A stretch of 64,000 nucleotides of DNA from Hymenobacter sp. DG25B. GTDB taxonomy: Bacteria; Bacteroidota; Bacteroidia; Cytophagales; Hymenobacteraceae. Location: positions 1,302,001 through 1,366,000 of the forward strand of contig NZ_CP010054.1 of NCBI RefSeq assembly GCF_000801315.1. Direction: 5' to 3'. Below the pieces are notes generated by a model. It ran no database searches and was not told the DNA's origin. It was given only the letters and a program-made list of their open reading frames with translations. The translations under genes and the position numbers were made by a program. Of this stretch, positions 54,527 through 63,811 are shown one piece after another (position 1 is the stretch's first letter; each line of letters begins with the position of its first letter).

Positions 54527-56773
54527 ATGACCCCATTTCTTTACGTAGTGCCCGGGCTGGGCATACTGGCCCTTTTGTACACGTGGCTGCGCTCCGGCTG
54601 GGTGACGCGGCAGGACCCCGGCGACGAACGAATGCGCACCATTGCCGGCTACATTGCCGATGGCGCTATTGCGTTTCTGAAAGCCGAGTACCGTGTTTTA
54701 GTCTTATTTGGGTTGATTGCCAGCGCATTTCTTTTTTACCTGGGCTCAACCGGTGAGAAATCCAGCCCTGTCATTGTCATAGCCTTCATTATTGGTGCCG
54801 TTTTCTCCGCTCTGGCAGGGTTTATCGGGATGAAGATTGCCACCAAGGCTAACGTTCGGACGGCGCAGGCCGCGCGCACCAGCCTCTCGCAGGCGCTGAA
54901 GGTTTCCTTCTCCGGCGGCTCTGTAATGGGCATGGGCGTAGCCGGACTGGCCGTGCTGGGCCTGGGGTCGCTGTTCATCGTTTTCTACCAGATGTTTGTG
55001 GTTGGCAAGGGCGGCGCCAACGGCGTTGAGATGGAAAAGGCGTTGGAAGTACTCACCGGTTTCTCCCTGGGTGCCGAGAGCATTGCTTTGTTTGCCCGCG
55101 TGGGTGGCGGCATCTACACCAAAGCCGCCGACGTAGGCGCCGACCTTGTCGGAAAAGTGGAAGCTGGTATTCCGGAAGACGACCCCCGCAACCCCGCTAC
55201 CATTGCCGATAACGTGGGCGACAACGTGGGCGACGTAGCCGGCATGGGCGCCGACCTGTTCGGCTCGTACGTAGCCACCATTCTGGCTACCATGGTGCTG
55301 GGCCGCGAGGTAATTGCTACCGGCGACCAGTTCGATGGCCTTTCGCCCATCTTCCTGCCGATGGCTATTGCCGGCATGGGCATCATTGCCTCCCTCATCG
55401 GTATTCTGATGGTGCGCGTGAAAGAAGGTGGCAACGTGCAGGCTGCCCTCAACCTCGGCAACTATGTATCAGTCCTGGTTTCGGCAGTAGCTTCTTACTT
55501 TCTGATTAAGTGGATTATGCCTTCCGGCGACTTCCTGATTCGGGGCATTACGTTTAATGCCATGGATATTTTCTACGCGGTGCTGGTAGGTTTGGTAGTG
55601 GGTACGCTGATGAGCATTATCACGGAGTACTACACGGCCATGGGCAAGCGCCCCGTGATGAGCATTGTGCAACAAAGCAGCACGGGCCACGCTACCACCG
55701 TTATTGGCGGACTGGCAGTGGGTATGGAGTCAACGGTGCTGCCCATTCTGGTACTGGCCGCCGGTATTGTGCTCAGCTTTAAGTTTGCCGGCCTCTACGG
55801 CGTTGCCATTGCCGCGGCCGGCATGATGGCCACCACGGCCATGCAGCTGGCTATTGATGCCTTTGGCCCCATTGCCGACAACGCCGGTGGTATTGCCGAA
55901 ATGAGCGAGCTGCCCAAAGAAGTGCGCGAGCGGACGGATATTCTGGATGCCGTAGGCAACACCACCGCCGCCACCGGCAAAGGCTTCGCCATTGCCTCGG
56001 CTGCCCTTACTTCCCTGGCTCTGTTTGCCGCCTTCATGGGCACCGCCAACATTGATACTATCGATATCAGCAACGCCGATGTGCTGGCGGGCCTGTTCGT
56101 GGGCGCCATGATTCCATTTATCTTCTCCGCCCTGGCTATTTCGGCGGTAGGCCGGGCCGCTATGGCTATGGTGCAGGAAGTTCGGCGGCAGTTCCGCGAA
56201 ATTCCCGGTATTATGGAAGGTACTGGCCGGCCAGAGTACGAGAAGTGCGTGGCTATTTCCACGCAGGCCGCTATTCGGGAAATGATCCTGCCCGGTGCCA
56301 TTGCCCTTATTACCCCCATCATCGTGGGGTTCCTGTTTGGGCCCAAAGTGCTGGGTGGTTTGCTGGCCGGCGTAACCGTGAGCGGCGTACTGATGGCCAT
56401 GTTCCAGAGCAACGCCGGTGGCGCCTGGGACAACGCCAAGAAGTCGTTTGAAAAAGGGGTGATGATTGACGGGACCATGCATTACAAAGGCTCCGACGCC
56501 CACAAAGCCTCCGTTACGGGCGACACCGTCGGCGACCCATTCAAAGACACCTCCGGTCCGTCCATGAATATCCTGATTAAGCTAATGTCCATTGTGTCGC
56601 TGGTAATTGCGCCCCACATTGCGGCGCCCGATGCGGTACCGCAGCGTGGCGTGGCGATGCCAGCGCCCTCGGAGCAAACCCTGGAAAGCCTCTCCAAGCC
56701 CAAGGTGCAATATGCTGATATAGCGCCCGCCGCGGCTAAAGCTGTCTTCATGATGCTGCGCGAAAGCCGCTAA
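54527..56773 (+). CDS. hppA: K+-dependent membrane pyrophosphatase, ion-pumping
   Basis: 748 residues with about 16 hydrophobic segments. It couples pyrophosphate hydrolysis to H+ and/or Na+ export across the inner membrane. Active-site motif DDPRNPATIADNVGDNVGD (~residues 220-240) and the second DxxxGD-type GDTVGDPFKDTSGPS near the C-terminus. The sequence GNTTAATGKGFAI carries Ala where K+-independent pumps have Lys, so K+ dependence is inferred from the family rule. Which ion is pumped cannot be read. A strong terminator follows. Confidence 0.95.
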   Translation: MTPFLYVVPGLGILALLYTWLRSGWVTRQDPGDERMRTIAGYIADGAIAFLKAEYRVLVLFGLIASAFLFYLGSTGEKSSPVIVIAFIIGAVFSALAGFIGMKIATKANVRTAQAARTSLSQALKVSFSGGSVMGMGVAGLAVLGLGSLFIVFYQMFVVGKGGANGVEMEKALEVLTGFSLGAESIALFARVGGGIYTKAADVGADLVGKVEAGIPEDDPRNPATIADNVGDNVGDVAGMGADLFGSYVATILATMVLGREVIATGDQFDGLSPIFLPMAIAGMGIIASLIGILMVRVKEGGNVQAALNLGNYVSVLVSAVASYFLIKWIMPSGDFLIRGITFNAMDIFYAVLVGLVVGTLMSIITEYYTAMGKRPVMSIVQQSSTGHATTVIGGLAVGMESTVLPILVLAAGIVLSFKFAGLYGVAIAAAGMMATTAMQLAIDAFGPIADNAGGIAEMSELPKEVRERTDILDAVGNTTAATGKGFAIASAALTSLALFAAFMGTANIDTIDISNADVLAGLFVGAMIPFIFSALAISAVGRAAMAMVQEVRRQFREIPGIMEGTGRPEYEKCVAISTQAAIREMILPGAIALITPIIVGFLFGPKVLGGLLAGVTVSGVLMAMFQSNAGGAWDNAKKSFEKGVMIDGTMHYKGSDAHKASVTGDTVGDPFKDTSGPSMNILIKLMSIVSLVIAPHIAAPDAVPQRGVAMPAPSEQTLESLSKPKVQYADIAPAAAKAVFMMLRESR

Positions 56774-56794
56774 CCTTGTGAAGATTGTCTGATG

Positions 56795-56830
56795 AAACAG
56801 CCCCTCCGGCGCGGAGGGGCTGTTTTTTTT
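56795..56830 (+). terminator. Rho-independent terminator after hppA
   Basis: A 14-bp stem (AAACAGCCCCTCCG / CGGAGGGGCTGTTT) with a GCG loop and eight T. Confidence 0.9.
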
Positions 56831-56834
56831 CTGC

Positions 56835-56842
56835 TACCTTTG
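56835..56842 (+). promoter_or_regulatory. Candidate -7 element for hpt
   Basis: TACCTTTG just after the hppA terminator and ~37 bases before the hpt ATG. Confidence 0.45.
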
Positions 56843-56878
56843 ACCACGCTTACGCCCCCAGAACCAACCCCGCGCCGA

Positions 56879-57418
56879 ATGCCGCTGTCCACTATTTCAT
56901 TGCACGACAAGGAGTTTTCGCCGTATTTGTCGGCAAATGAGCTTTCGACGGCTATCCGGCTGCTGGCCCAACGCCTGAACGAGGAGTATGCTAACCGGCA
57001 GCCGCTTTTTGTGGCGGTGCTCAATGGCTCGTTCATGTTTGCGGCCGATCTTCTCAAGGGAATCACCATTCCCTGCGAAATCACCTTCATCCGGGTGGCT
57101 TCTTATGAAGGTACCGGCAGCACGGGCCATATCCAGCAGGTGCTGGGCCTGCGGGAAGAAGTGAAAGACCGTCACGTAGTGCTACTGGAAGATATTGTAG
57201 ATACCGGCAATACCATGCAGCTGCTCCTGGAGCAGTTTAATAAGCAGGAGCCGGCCTCCCTGGAAGTAGCTACGCTCTTCATGAAGCCCGAGTGCCTGCG
57301 CCATGAGTTGCAGATCCGCTACGTGGGCCTGAGCATTCCTAACGATTTCATTGTGGGCTATGGTCTTGATTATGATGGGTTAGGGCGTAACTACCCCGAT
57401 GTTTATAAGGCCGTCTGA
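56879..57418 (+). CDS. hpt: Hypoxanthine phosphoribosyltransferase
   Basis: 179 residues from the ATG at 56879. Longer open starts fall inside the hppA terminator and are rejected. It salvages hypoxanthine (and usually guanine) with PRPP. Motifs: VAVLNGSFMFAADLL, then RVASYEGTGSTG, the PRPP loop VVLLEDIVDTGNT (EDIVDTG), and FIVGYGLDYDGLGRNYPDVY. Cytoplasmic. Followed 107 bases later by adk, a related purine enzyme. Confidence 0.93.
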   Translation: MPLSTISLHDKEFSPYLSANELSTAIRLLAQRLNEEYANRQPLFVAVLNGSFMFAADLLKGITIPCEITFIRVASYEGTGSTGHIQQVLGLREEVKDRHVVLLEDIVDTGNTMQLLLEQFNKQEPASLEVATLFMKPECLRHELQIRYVGLSIPNDFIVGYGLDYDGLGRNYPDVYKAV

Positions 57419-57525
57419 TAGAAAAGGATAGCCTAAAACTGCCGGTTGTCGTACCGGGCTTTTTGCCCCTGATTCAGTATCTTTCCCAACCTCCCGCATT
57501 TCTCCTTCGCGAAACACTCCGCTCT

Positions 57526-58149
57526 ATGCTAAATATCGTGCTGTTCGGCCCTCCCGGTGCCGGTAAAGGAACCCAAAGCCAAAAGCTGATTGCCCGCTAC
57601 AACCTGGTGCACCTCTCCACCGGCGACCTGCTCCGGGCCCAGATTACCCAGGGCACCGAGCTGGGCCTGCGCGCCAAACGGCTGATGGACGAAGGCCTGC
57701 TGGTGCCCGATGAAGTGGTGATTGGCATGATTGACAGCGCGCTGCAGGCCAACAAACAGGCTGCCGGCTTTATTTTTGATGGTTTCCCGCGCACCGTGCC
57801 CCAGGCTCAAAGTCTGGATGAGCTGCTGGCCCAGCACAGCACCAAGGTATCGTGCATGGTAGCGCTGGAGGTAGCTGAAGAGGAGCTGGTAAAGCGCCTG
57901 CTGGAGCGCGGCAAAACCTCCGGCCGCCCCGACGACCAGAACGAGGAGAAAATCCGCAAGCGCGTAACGGTATACAATACTGAAACTGCCCAGGTGGCCG
58001 GCTACTACGCCCAACAGAATAAATTCCACGCCCTTAACGGCATTGGCGCCATCGAAGATATCTTCGGGCAGATCTGCGGCATCATTGATCAGAACCAGCC
58101 CGCTACGCCGGAAAGCAGCCGTCAAGCAACCGACGAAGTAAAAGCGTAA
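57526..58149 (+). CDS. adk: Adenylate kinase
   Basis: 207 residues from the ATG at 57526; the upstream open extension lacks family sequence. It interconverts AMP, ADP and ATP. The P-loop is GPPGAGKGTQ (~8-17), then HLSTGDLLRAQI, the AMP-binding DGFPRTVPQAQSL, and the LID-edge RPDDQNEEKIRKRVTVY. The Zn-finger LID typical of long forms is absent: the LID is short. Cytoplasmic. A dispersed inverted repeat lies between it and obg. Confidence 0.95.
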   Translation: MLNIVLFGPPGAGKGTQSQKLIARYNLVHLSTGDLLRAQITQGTELGLRAKRLMDEGLLVPDEVVIGMIDSALQANKQAAGFIFDGFPRTVPQAQSLDELLAQHSTKVSCMVALEVAEEELVKRLLERGKTSGRPDDQNEEKIRKRVTVYNTETAQVAGYYAQQNKFHALNGIGAIEDIFGQICGIIDQNQPATPESSRQATDEVKA

Positions 58150-58189
58150 CTTTGCGCCTGCTACCCGCTTGGGTAGTGGCAGCACCATC

Positions 58190-58291
58190 TGTCATCCTGA
58201 GCATAGCGAAGGACCTTATCCCGTTAGAACGACTGTCGTTGCTACGAATCGTTCCCAGGAGATAAGGTCCTTCGCTATGCTCAGGATGACA
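58190..58291. repeat. Dispersed inverted repeat, copy 1
   Basis: 31-base perfect arms (58190-58220 and 58261-58291, starting TGTCATCCTGAGC) around a 40-base loop, downstream of adk. A second copy is at 63608-63709. Read as coding it gives the CHPEHSEG peptide of many spurious predicted proteins. Confidence 0.9.
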
Positions 58292-58377
58292 GCCGTTTTT
58301 CAGACAACTCATTAGGAGAGCGGAATTTGGAACCCTCCAATTCTTAATTTCTCATTCCTGATTCTTAATTCCCGAAA

Positions 58378-59370
58378 GTGGCTTCTAATAACTTCATCGA
58401 TTACGTTAAAATCAATTGCCGCTCGGGTAAGGGTGGGGCCGGCTCGCACCACTTTTTCCGCGCCAAAGGCCTGCCCAACGGCGGCCCCGATGGCGGCGAC
58501 GGCGGCCGCGGCGGCCACATCATTCTGGAGGGCAACTCCCAGCTCTGGACGCTGTTGCACCTGCAGTATCAGAAACACCTCATTGCCCAGGCGGGCGAAG
58601 GCGGCGGCGAAAACCTACGCTCCGGCAAGCAGGGGGAAGATATCATCATTCAGGTGCCGCTGGGTACCATTGCCCGCGACGCGGAAACCGGTGAGAAGAA
58701 GCTGGAAATTACGGAAGACGGCCAGCGCCTGATACTGACGCCCGGCGGCCGCGGGGGCCTCGGCAACGACCACTTCAAATCCGCCACCAACCAAGCCCCG
58801 CAATACGCCCAGCCCGGCGAGCCGGGTATTGACGAGTGGGTAATTCTGGAGTTGAAGCTGCTGGCCGATGTGGGTCTGGTGGGTTTCCCCAACGCGGGCA
58901 AAAGCACTTTGCTCTCCGTGGTATCGGCGGCCAAGCCCAAAATTGCCGACTACGCCTTTACTACCCTCACACCTAACCTGGGCGTGGTAGCGTACCGCGA
59001 CTACAAATCCTTCGTGATGGCCGATATTCCGGGCATTATTGAAGGCGCGGCCGAGGGTAGAGGACTGGGCCACCGTTTCCTGCGCCACATTGAGCGCAAC
59101 GCCATTCTGCTGTTCATGATTTCCTGCGACTCGCCGGATATAGCGGCCGAGTACCAGGTGCTGCTCAGCGAGCTGGAGCAGTTTAACCCCGAGTTGCTGG
59201 ACAAGCGCCGCATGCTGGCCATTACCAAGGCCGATATGCTGGATGAGGAGCTGGAGGCTGAAATCAAGGCCACGCTGCCCACGGACATTCCCACCATTTT
59301 CATCTCCAGCCTGACGAATAAGAACATCCAGCAACTGAAGGACATGATCTGGCAGGAGCTGCACGCCTAG
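58378..59370 (+). CDS. obgE: Obg-family GTPase
   Basis: 330 residues, GTG start. The Gly-rich Obg fold (~1-158) includes [19 protein letters not shown] and [15 protein letters not shown]. The G domain has P-loop GFPNAGKST (~169-177), switch [19 protein letters not shown] (G3) and ITKADM (G4). It binds the ribosome and takes part in large-subunit assembly and stress control. No C-terminal OCT domain is present, as in many Bacteroidota. Confidence 0.95.
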   Translation: MASNNFIDYVKINCRSGKGGAGSHHFFRAKGLPNGGPDGGDGGRGGHIILEGNSQLWTLLHLQYQKHLIAQAGEGGGENLRSGKQGEDIIIQVPLGTIARDAETGEKKLEITEDGQRLILTPGGRGGLGNDHFKSATNQAPQYAQPGEPGIDEWVILELKLLADVGLVGFPNAGKSTLLSVVSAAKPKIADYAFTTLTPNLGVVAYRDYKSFVMADIPGIIEGAAEGRGLGHRFLRHIERNAILLFMISCDSPDIAAEYQVLLSELEQFNPELLDKRRMLAITKADMLDEELEAEIKATLPTDIPTIFISSLTNKNIQQLKDMIWQELHA

Positions 59371-59530
59371 AGCGACAGTATTCCTGATAGGTAGCGAAAC
59401 GCTTTTGTTAGTAATCGTGGTGCAAGGCGGCCATAATTGGAGTAAGTGCTAAACCACCTATCTTTACGGCTCAGTTTCAATCTGATTGGGGGTTAACCCT
59501 AATTCACCATCTCTTTGCAAAAAACAACTC

Positions 59531-60406
59531 ATGGCTCAAGCTTCTGCTAATAATCTCAAGAAACGAGTTTTTAGAAAACTACAGAAAGTAGCTGGCTTTA
59601 CCCCGTACGATGAATTTCCACACACCCGTGATATAATTCTGGATTACAACCATATTGATTTATACTACTGGCGTCCGCAACATACGTTGGCGCAGAATTT
59701 TGGTGACCATCTTTCCAAGATGATTGTGGCTCGCATTCTGTCCCAGCGCGAGTTCTCACTGGAAGAAGAGACGCCCCACGCGCACAAGATGTTTGCTATC
59801 GGCTCCATTATGCAGTTGGCAAAAGATGATGAGACCATCTGGGGTTCGGGGGTGAATGGTTGCTATAAGCCGGAGGATCACACGTTCAAGCGTTTAGATG
59901 TTCGTGCCGTGCGAGGCCGCTTATCGGCGGAATATCTGCGTGCGCGTGGTATTCAGGTGCCTGAAGTATATGGCGACCCTGCTTTGTTGCTGCCGTATAT
60001 TTTCCCCACTAAGTTTAAGCGCGAAAGCAAGCGGAAGTATGCAGTAATTCCTCACCACACAGAGGAGAAGATGCTGGCACAGCAGAAAGTACAGAACGTA
60101 ATTTCGCCAATGGGTAGCTGGAACAAAATCATTTCTCAGATTCTGGAAGCAGATTTTGTAATCTCCAGCTCGCTGCACGGTATTATAGTTGCTGAAGCTT
60201 ATGGGATTCCTTCACGGTATCTGCGTATTTCAAATAACCAGGATTTGTTCAAGTACAATGACTACATGTCGGGTACTGGTCGCGGTGAAATAGAGTTTGC
60301 TACTTCCGTAGAGCAGGCATTGGAAATGGGAGGGCAGGCCCCCATTGTGGAATTTGACCACACTAAACTTCTGAATGCTTTCCCTTGGGATTTGTGGACC
60401 AAATAG
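59531..60406 (+). CDS. Polysaccharide pyruvyltransferase-family protein
   Basis: 291 residues from the ATG at 59531. It matches the family pattern with LAQNFGDHLSKMIVARIL, AIGSIMQLAKDDETIWGSG, VRAVRGRLSAEYLRARG, YGDPALLLP, and later EADFVISSSLHGIIVAEAYGIP. Members add pyruvate ketals from phosphoenolpyruvate to sugars, but related proteins have other roles. Substrate unknown. With the GT2 gene downstream it forms a small glycan island between obg and grpE. Confidence 0.85.
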   Translation: MAQASANNLKKRVFRKLQKVAGFTPYDEFPHTRDIILDYNHIDLYYWRPQHTLAQNFGDHLSKMIVARILSQREFSLEEETPHAHKMFAIGSIMQLAKDDETIWGSGVNGCYKPEDHTFKRLDVRAVRGRLSAEYLRARGIQVPEVYGDPALLLPYIFPTKFKRESKRKYAVIPHHTEEKMLAQQKVQNVISPMGSWNKIISQILEADFVISSSLHGIIVAEAYGIPSRYLRISNNQDLFKYNDYMSGTGRGEIEFATSVEQALEMGGQAPIVEFDHTKLLNAFPWDLWTK

Positions 60407-60434
60407 ATCAGGTTTCCTGACAAGTTGAATTCTT

Positions 60435-60487
60435 ATAAATAGCTGTAGTCACAGTCTTCATTAGAAGCTGAGATTACAGCTATTTAT
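60435..60487 (+). terminator. Hairpin between the two glycan genes
   Basis: Arms around TAAATAGCTGTAGTC and GATTACAGCTATTTA (one G-U type mismatch) with a ~20-base loop, in a 110-base gap. Confidence 0.55.
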
Positions 60488-60517
60488 TAATAACCCGGAG
60501 AGATTAAAATTAAAAAC

Positions 60518-61564
60518 ATGGCAGTCCATCACGCGGGTGTATCAGTTGTAATATGTTGTTACAACAGCAGTTCACGACTTCCGGAAACCTTAGCTCACCT
60601 TGCTAAGCAGAAGTTTAGCAACTTATCTATTCCATGGGAGGTGATTATCATGGATAATGGTTCAACAGACAATACAGCTGCTTTTGCTTTATCAGAATGG
60701 CAGAAGTACAAGATGCCGGCTCCACTCTACGTAATAACTGAACCTAGGCCAGGAACAGCTATTGCCCGAGAATCAGGAATTCAAAAATCAAAATATGAAT
60801 TCGTGCTATTTTGTGATGATGACAACTGGCTAATCGATAGTTATGTCGAAAATGTCTACAACATCATGACTAGTAATGCTGAAATTGCCGCGCTAGGAGG
60901 ACAAGGCGAGGCTGTTTGTGAAGTGCAGCCTCCTGCTTGGTTTGAGCAATTTAAAGCATATTACGCTATAGGTCCACAAGCGGGGAGAGATAATCCGAGT
61001 AAGGTTTCACTGGAAAGAGGTTTCTTATATACGGCTGGGTCTACCTTCCGCAAATCGGTTATTGAGGATTTAGAAAACACCGGATTTAAAAGTGTGCTTG
61101 AGGGAAGAACGGGAAAAAACCTTGCTGGCGGCGAAGACGTTGAACTTTGTTATAACATTATTCTGAACGGTGGTCATATCTACTATGACTCCCGGTTACT
61201 ATTTAAGCATTACATGACCAAGCCTCGCTTGAACTGGCCGTACTATAAGCGAATGATTCGGGCTTTTGGAAAAGGATATAGTCTGCTAATGCCCTATAAA
61301 CTGCTCCTTAATAAGCAGGAAAAACGCTTTAAAATGGGTATTAAATGGCTTTATTTATCGGCGTTTTATTTGATATTTAGAACGCTATTTATTGATATGC
61401 CTAAGTCTTTGTTTGATAACCAGTTTTTGGCAGCCCGCGCTAATCTGGAAAGCCATATTGGTTTTTTAGAATCCTTATTAACCAATCATAACGCTGTTGT
61501 TAATCTATATAAAAAGTTAGAAAGCGCTCCTTGGATTGTTGAGGAATATCGTGTTACACGGTAA
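60518..61564 (+). CDS. GT2-family glycosyltransferase
   Basis: 348 residues. GT-A fold: VSVVICCYNSSSRLPETL, then EVIIMDNGSTDNT, TEPRPGTAIARESG, the metal site FCDDDNW (~105) and the acceptor motif GGEDVELCYNI. The C-terminus has a membrane-associated hydrophobic segment (LYLSAFYLIFRTLF). Inverting GT2, probably membrane-bound; substrates unknown. Lower GC than grpE and dnaJ downstream. Paired with the pyruvyltransferase-like gene. Confidence 0.88.
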   Translation: MAVHHAGVSVVICCYNSSSRLPETLAHLAKQKFSNLSIPWEVIIMDNGSTDNTAAFALSEWQKYKMPAPLYVITEPRPGTAIARESGIQKSKYEFVLFCDDDNWLIDSYVENVYNIMTSNAEIAALGGQGEAVCEVQPPAWFEQFKAYYAIGPQAGRDNPSKVSLERGFLYTAGSTFRKSVIEDLENTGFKSVLEGRTGKNLAGGEDVELCYNIILNGGHIYYDSRLLFKHYMTKPRLNWPYYKRMIRAFGKGYSLLMPYKLLLNKQEKRFKMGIKWLYLSAFYLIFRTLFIDMPKSLFDNQFLAARANLESHIGFLESLLTNHNAVVNLYKKLESAPWIVEEYRVTR

Positions 61565-61701
61565 TTGTTAAATGAAGGAGTAAATTGAGAAGTAGCCATA
61601 TGCCACCTCGTCCGAACTAATACATTAGATCTTGGGGTTGTTGTGCCAAATTGACACCTGCTGGGCGTTTGGCAGGTTCCTTGTGCCTGCCGCTGTTGCT
61701 T

Positions 61702-62334
61702 ATGTCCAACCGATTCAACCCATTCCGACGATTTCAAGCGAAAATGGCTGACGATAAAGTACCCCACCCCGACGAATTGCAGAACGACCAAAATGCATCC
61801 GGCGCCGCCACTGACCATGTGGCCGGCGAGCTGCCCGAAGACCCCAACGCCCCCGATCTGGGCGAGGTGGAAGGTGCCCCGAAACAGGAAGGCTCCAAAA
61901 CTGATGCCGAGCTGGCCGATTTGAAGGACAAATACCTGCGCATGGCCGCGGAGTTTGAAAACTACAAGCGCCGGACCTCGAAAGAGCGCGCCGACCTGTT
62001 CAAAACCGCTAACCAAGAGCTGATGGTGGCCTTGCTGCCCGTGTTGGATGATTTTGACCGGGCCCGCAACTTCACCAAGGATACCGATGATGCCAACGCT
62101 GTGCGCGAAAGCATCGACATTATCCATGGCAAGCTGGCTAAGACGCTGCAGCAAAAAGGCTTGGTTTCTATGGAAGCCAAAGGCGGGGCGTTTGACCCGG
62201 AGCTGCACGAGGCCATTACCCAGATTCCGGCTCCTTCTGAAGACCTGAAGGGCAAGATTGTGGATGAGATTGAAAAAGGCTATTACTTGGGCGATAAGGT
62301 TATCCGGCACGCCAAAGTGGTATTAGGCCAGTAA
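61702..62334 (+). CDS. grpE: Nucleotide exchange factor GrpE
   Basis: 210 residues from the ATG at 61702; a later Met at 61744 is possible. An acidic, low-complexity N-terminus (~1-75) is followed by a coiled coil (LADLKDKYLRMAAEFENYKRR) and the beta-wing region with MEAKGGAFDPELHEAI and DKVIRHAKVVLG. It releases ADP from DnaK. 52 bases before dnaJ. No dnaK is in the window. Confidence 0.94.
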   Translation: MSNRFNPFRRFQAKMADDKVPHPDELQNDQNASGAATDHVAGELPEDPNAPDLGEVEGAPKQEGSKTDAELADLKDKYLRMAAEFENYKRRTSKERADLFKTANQELMVALLPVLDDFDRARNFTKDTDDANAVRESIDIIHGKLAKTLQQKGLVSMEAKGGAFDPELHEAITQIPAPSEDLKGKIVDEIEKGYYLGDKVIRHAKVVLGQ

Positions 62335-62386
62335 AAAAGATACGTCATGCCAACCAAGAGAGGCATGACCGACGAGTAACAAAAAA

Positions 62387-63526
62387 ATGGCAACGAAGCG
62401 AGATTATTACGAGGTGTTGGGCGTGGCCAAAACCGCGGCGGGCGACGAGATAAAGAAGGCCTACCGTAAAGTGGCCATCAAATATCACCCCGATAAAAAC
62501 CCCGATGACCCTTCCGCCGAGGACAAGTTCAAGGAAGCCGCAGAGGCCTACGAAGTGCTGTCTGATGAGCAAAAGCGGGCCCGCTACGACCGTTTCGGCC
62601 ACCAGGGCATGGGCGGCAATGGTGGTGGCCCGAACATGGAAGACATTTTCTCCCAGTTCGGCGACATCTTCGGTGGGGGCGGCTTCGAGGGCTTCTTCGG
62701 TGGCGGAGGCCGCGGGCAAGGCGGCCGGCGCGTACGTAAGGGTTCCAACCTGCGTATTAAGCTGAAGCTGGACCTGGAAGAGGTAGCTAACGGCGTGGAA
62801 AAGAAGATTAAGGTGAAGCGCTACGTAGCTTGCGCACCCTGCTCCGGCACTGGCGCCAAGAATGGCACTGATCTGAAGGATTGCAGCACCTGCCACGGCC
62901 AGGGCCAGGTAAAGCGCGTGGTAAATACCATGCTGGGCCAGATGGTGAGCTCCTCTACCTGCCCCACCTGTAATGGTGAGGGCAAAGTAGTAACCAGCAA
63001 GTGCGACGTCTGCCACGGCGAAGGCCGCCAGCTACAGGAGGAAATCATTCCAATTAACATTCCCGCCGGGGTAGCCGAAGGCATGCAGCTCTCCATGAGC
63101 GGCAAAGGCAACTACCCCGAGCGCGGCGGCGTGCCCGGCGACCTGCTCATTCAGATTGAGGAAGAGCTGCACGAAGTGCTCCGGCGCGACGGCAACAACA
63201 TCATGTACGAGCAGTACATTTCGTTTGTCGATGCTGCCCTGGGCGCTAACATCGAAGTGCCGACCATTGAAGGCAAAGTCAAAATTAAGGTGGACGCCGG
63301 CACGCAGCCCGGCAAGATCCTGCGCCTGCGCGGCAAGGGCATCAAAGACCTGAACGGCTACGGGCGCGGCGACCAGCTCATTCATCTGAATGTCTGGACG
63401 CCGAAGAACGTAACCGGCGAAGAGCGCGAGCTGCTGGAGCGCCTGCGCGACTCCCGCAACTTTACGCCCAACCCCGGCAAGAACGACAAAGGCTTCTTTG
63501 AGAAAGTAAAGGAGTACTTCCAATAA
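62387..63526 (+). CDS. dnaJ: Chaperone DnaJ
   Basis: 379 residues; the J-domain cochaperone of DnaK. J domain ~1-70 with the HPD motif (KYHPDKNP, ~33-35). A Gly/Phe-rich linker follows ([13 protein letters not shown]). The zinc region has four CxxCxGxG repeats: [24 protein letters not shown] and CDVCHGEG. The C-terminal beta-domain carries [19 protein letters not shown] and ends at residue 379. Operon with grpE. A terminator follows. Confidence 0.96.
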   Translation: MATKRDYYEVLGVAKTAAGDEIKKAYRKVAIKYHPDKNPDDPSAEDKFKEAAEAYEVLSDEQKRARYDRFGHQGMGGNGGGPNMEDIFSQFGDIFGGGGFEGFFGGGGRGQGGRRVRKGSNLRIKLKLDLEEVANGVEKKIKVKRYVACAPCSGTGAKNGTDLKDCSTCHGQGQVKRVVNTMLGQMVSSSTCPTCNGEGKVVTSKCDVCHGEGRQLQEEIIPINIPAGVAEGMQLSMSGKGNYPERGGVPGDLLIQIEEELHEVLRRDGNNIMYEQYISFVDAALGANIEVPTIEGKVKIKVDAGTQPGKILRLRGKGIKDLNGYGRGDQLIHLNVWTPKNVTGEERELLERLRDSRNFTPNPGKNDKGFFEKVKEYFQ

Positions 63527-63545
63527 GCAAGTGCGCTAACGGTAG

Positions 63546-63583
63546 AAAAGCCCGGTTTCCAGTTTTGGAAGCCGGGCTTTTTT
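63546..63583 (+). terminator. Rho-independent terminator after dnaJ
   Basis: A 16-base stem (AAAAGCCCGGTTTCCA / TGGAAGCCGGGCTTTT, one mismatch) then further T. Confidence 0.88.
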
Positions 63584-63607
63584 GTGTTTGTAGTAACCCC
63601 AAATGCC

Positions 63608-63709
63608 TGTCATCCTGAGCTTTGCGAAGGACCTTCTCACGCTAGCACAAGTCGTTGTGACGATTATCGTTCTGCGGTGAGAAGGTCCTTCGCAAAGCCC
63701 AGGATGACA
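63608..63709. repeat. Dispersed inverted repeat, copy 2
   Basis: 33-base arms (63608-63640 and 63677-63709) with one mismatch, the same TGTCATCCTGAGC outer end and GCGAAGGACCTT core as copy 1 at 58190. The loop is 36 bases and differs. Confidence 0.88.
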
Positions 63710-63811
63710 GCTGGTTGTAGGGAGAGAGTGGGGGAAGATGACAGTGGGAGAGTGGAATTCTAAAAAATATCTGGCCGGAGTTGTAATGTTGAAACCGGAG
63801 CGGCGACCTAT

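Noticed and set aside
56792..56878. N-terminal extension of hpt
   Set aside because: Its first codons are the hppA terminator stem and T-run.
58103..58312. Small minus-strand open frame reading CHPEHSEG
   Set aside because: It is a translation of the dispersed inverted repeat, not a gene.
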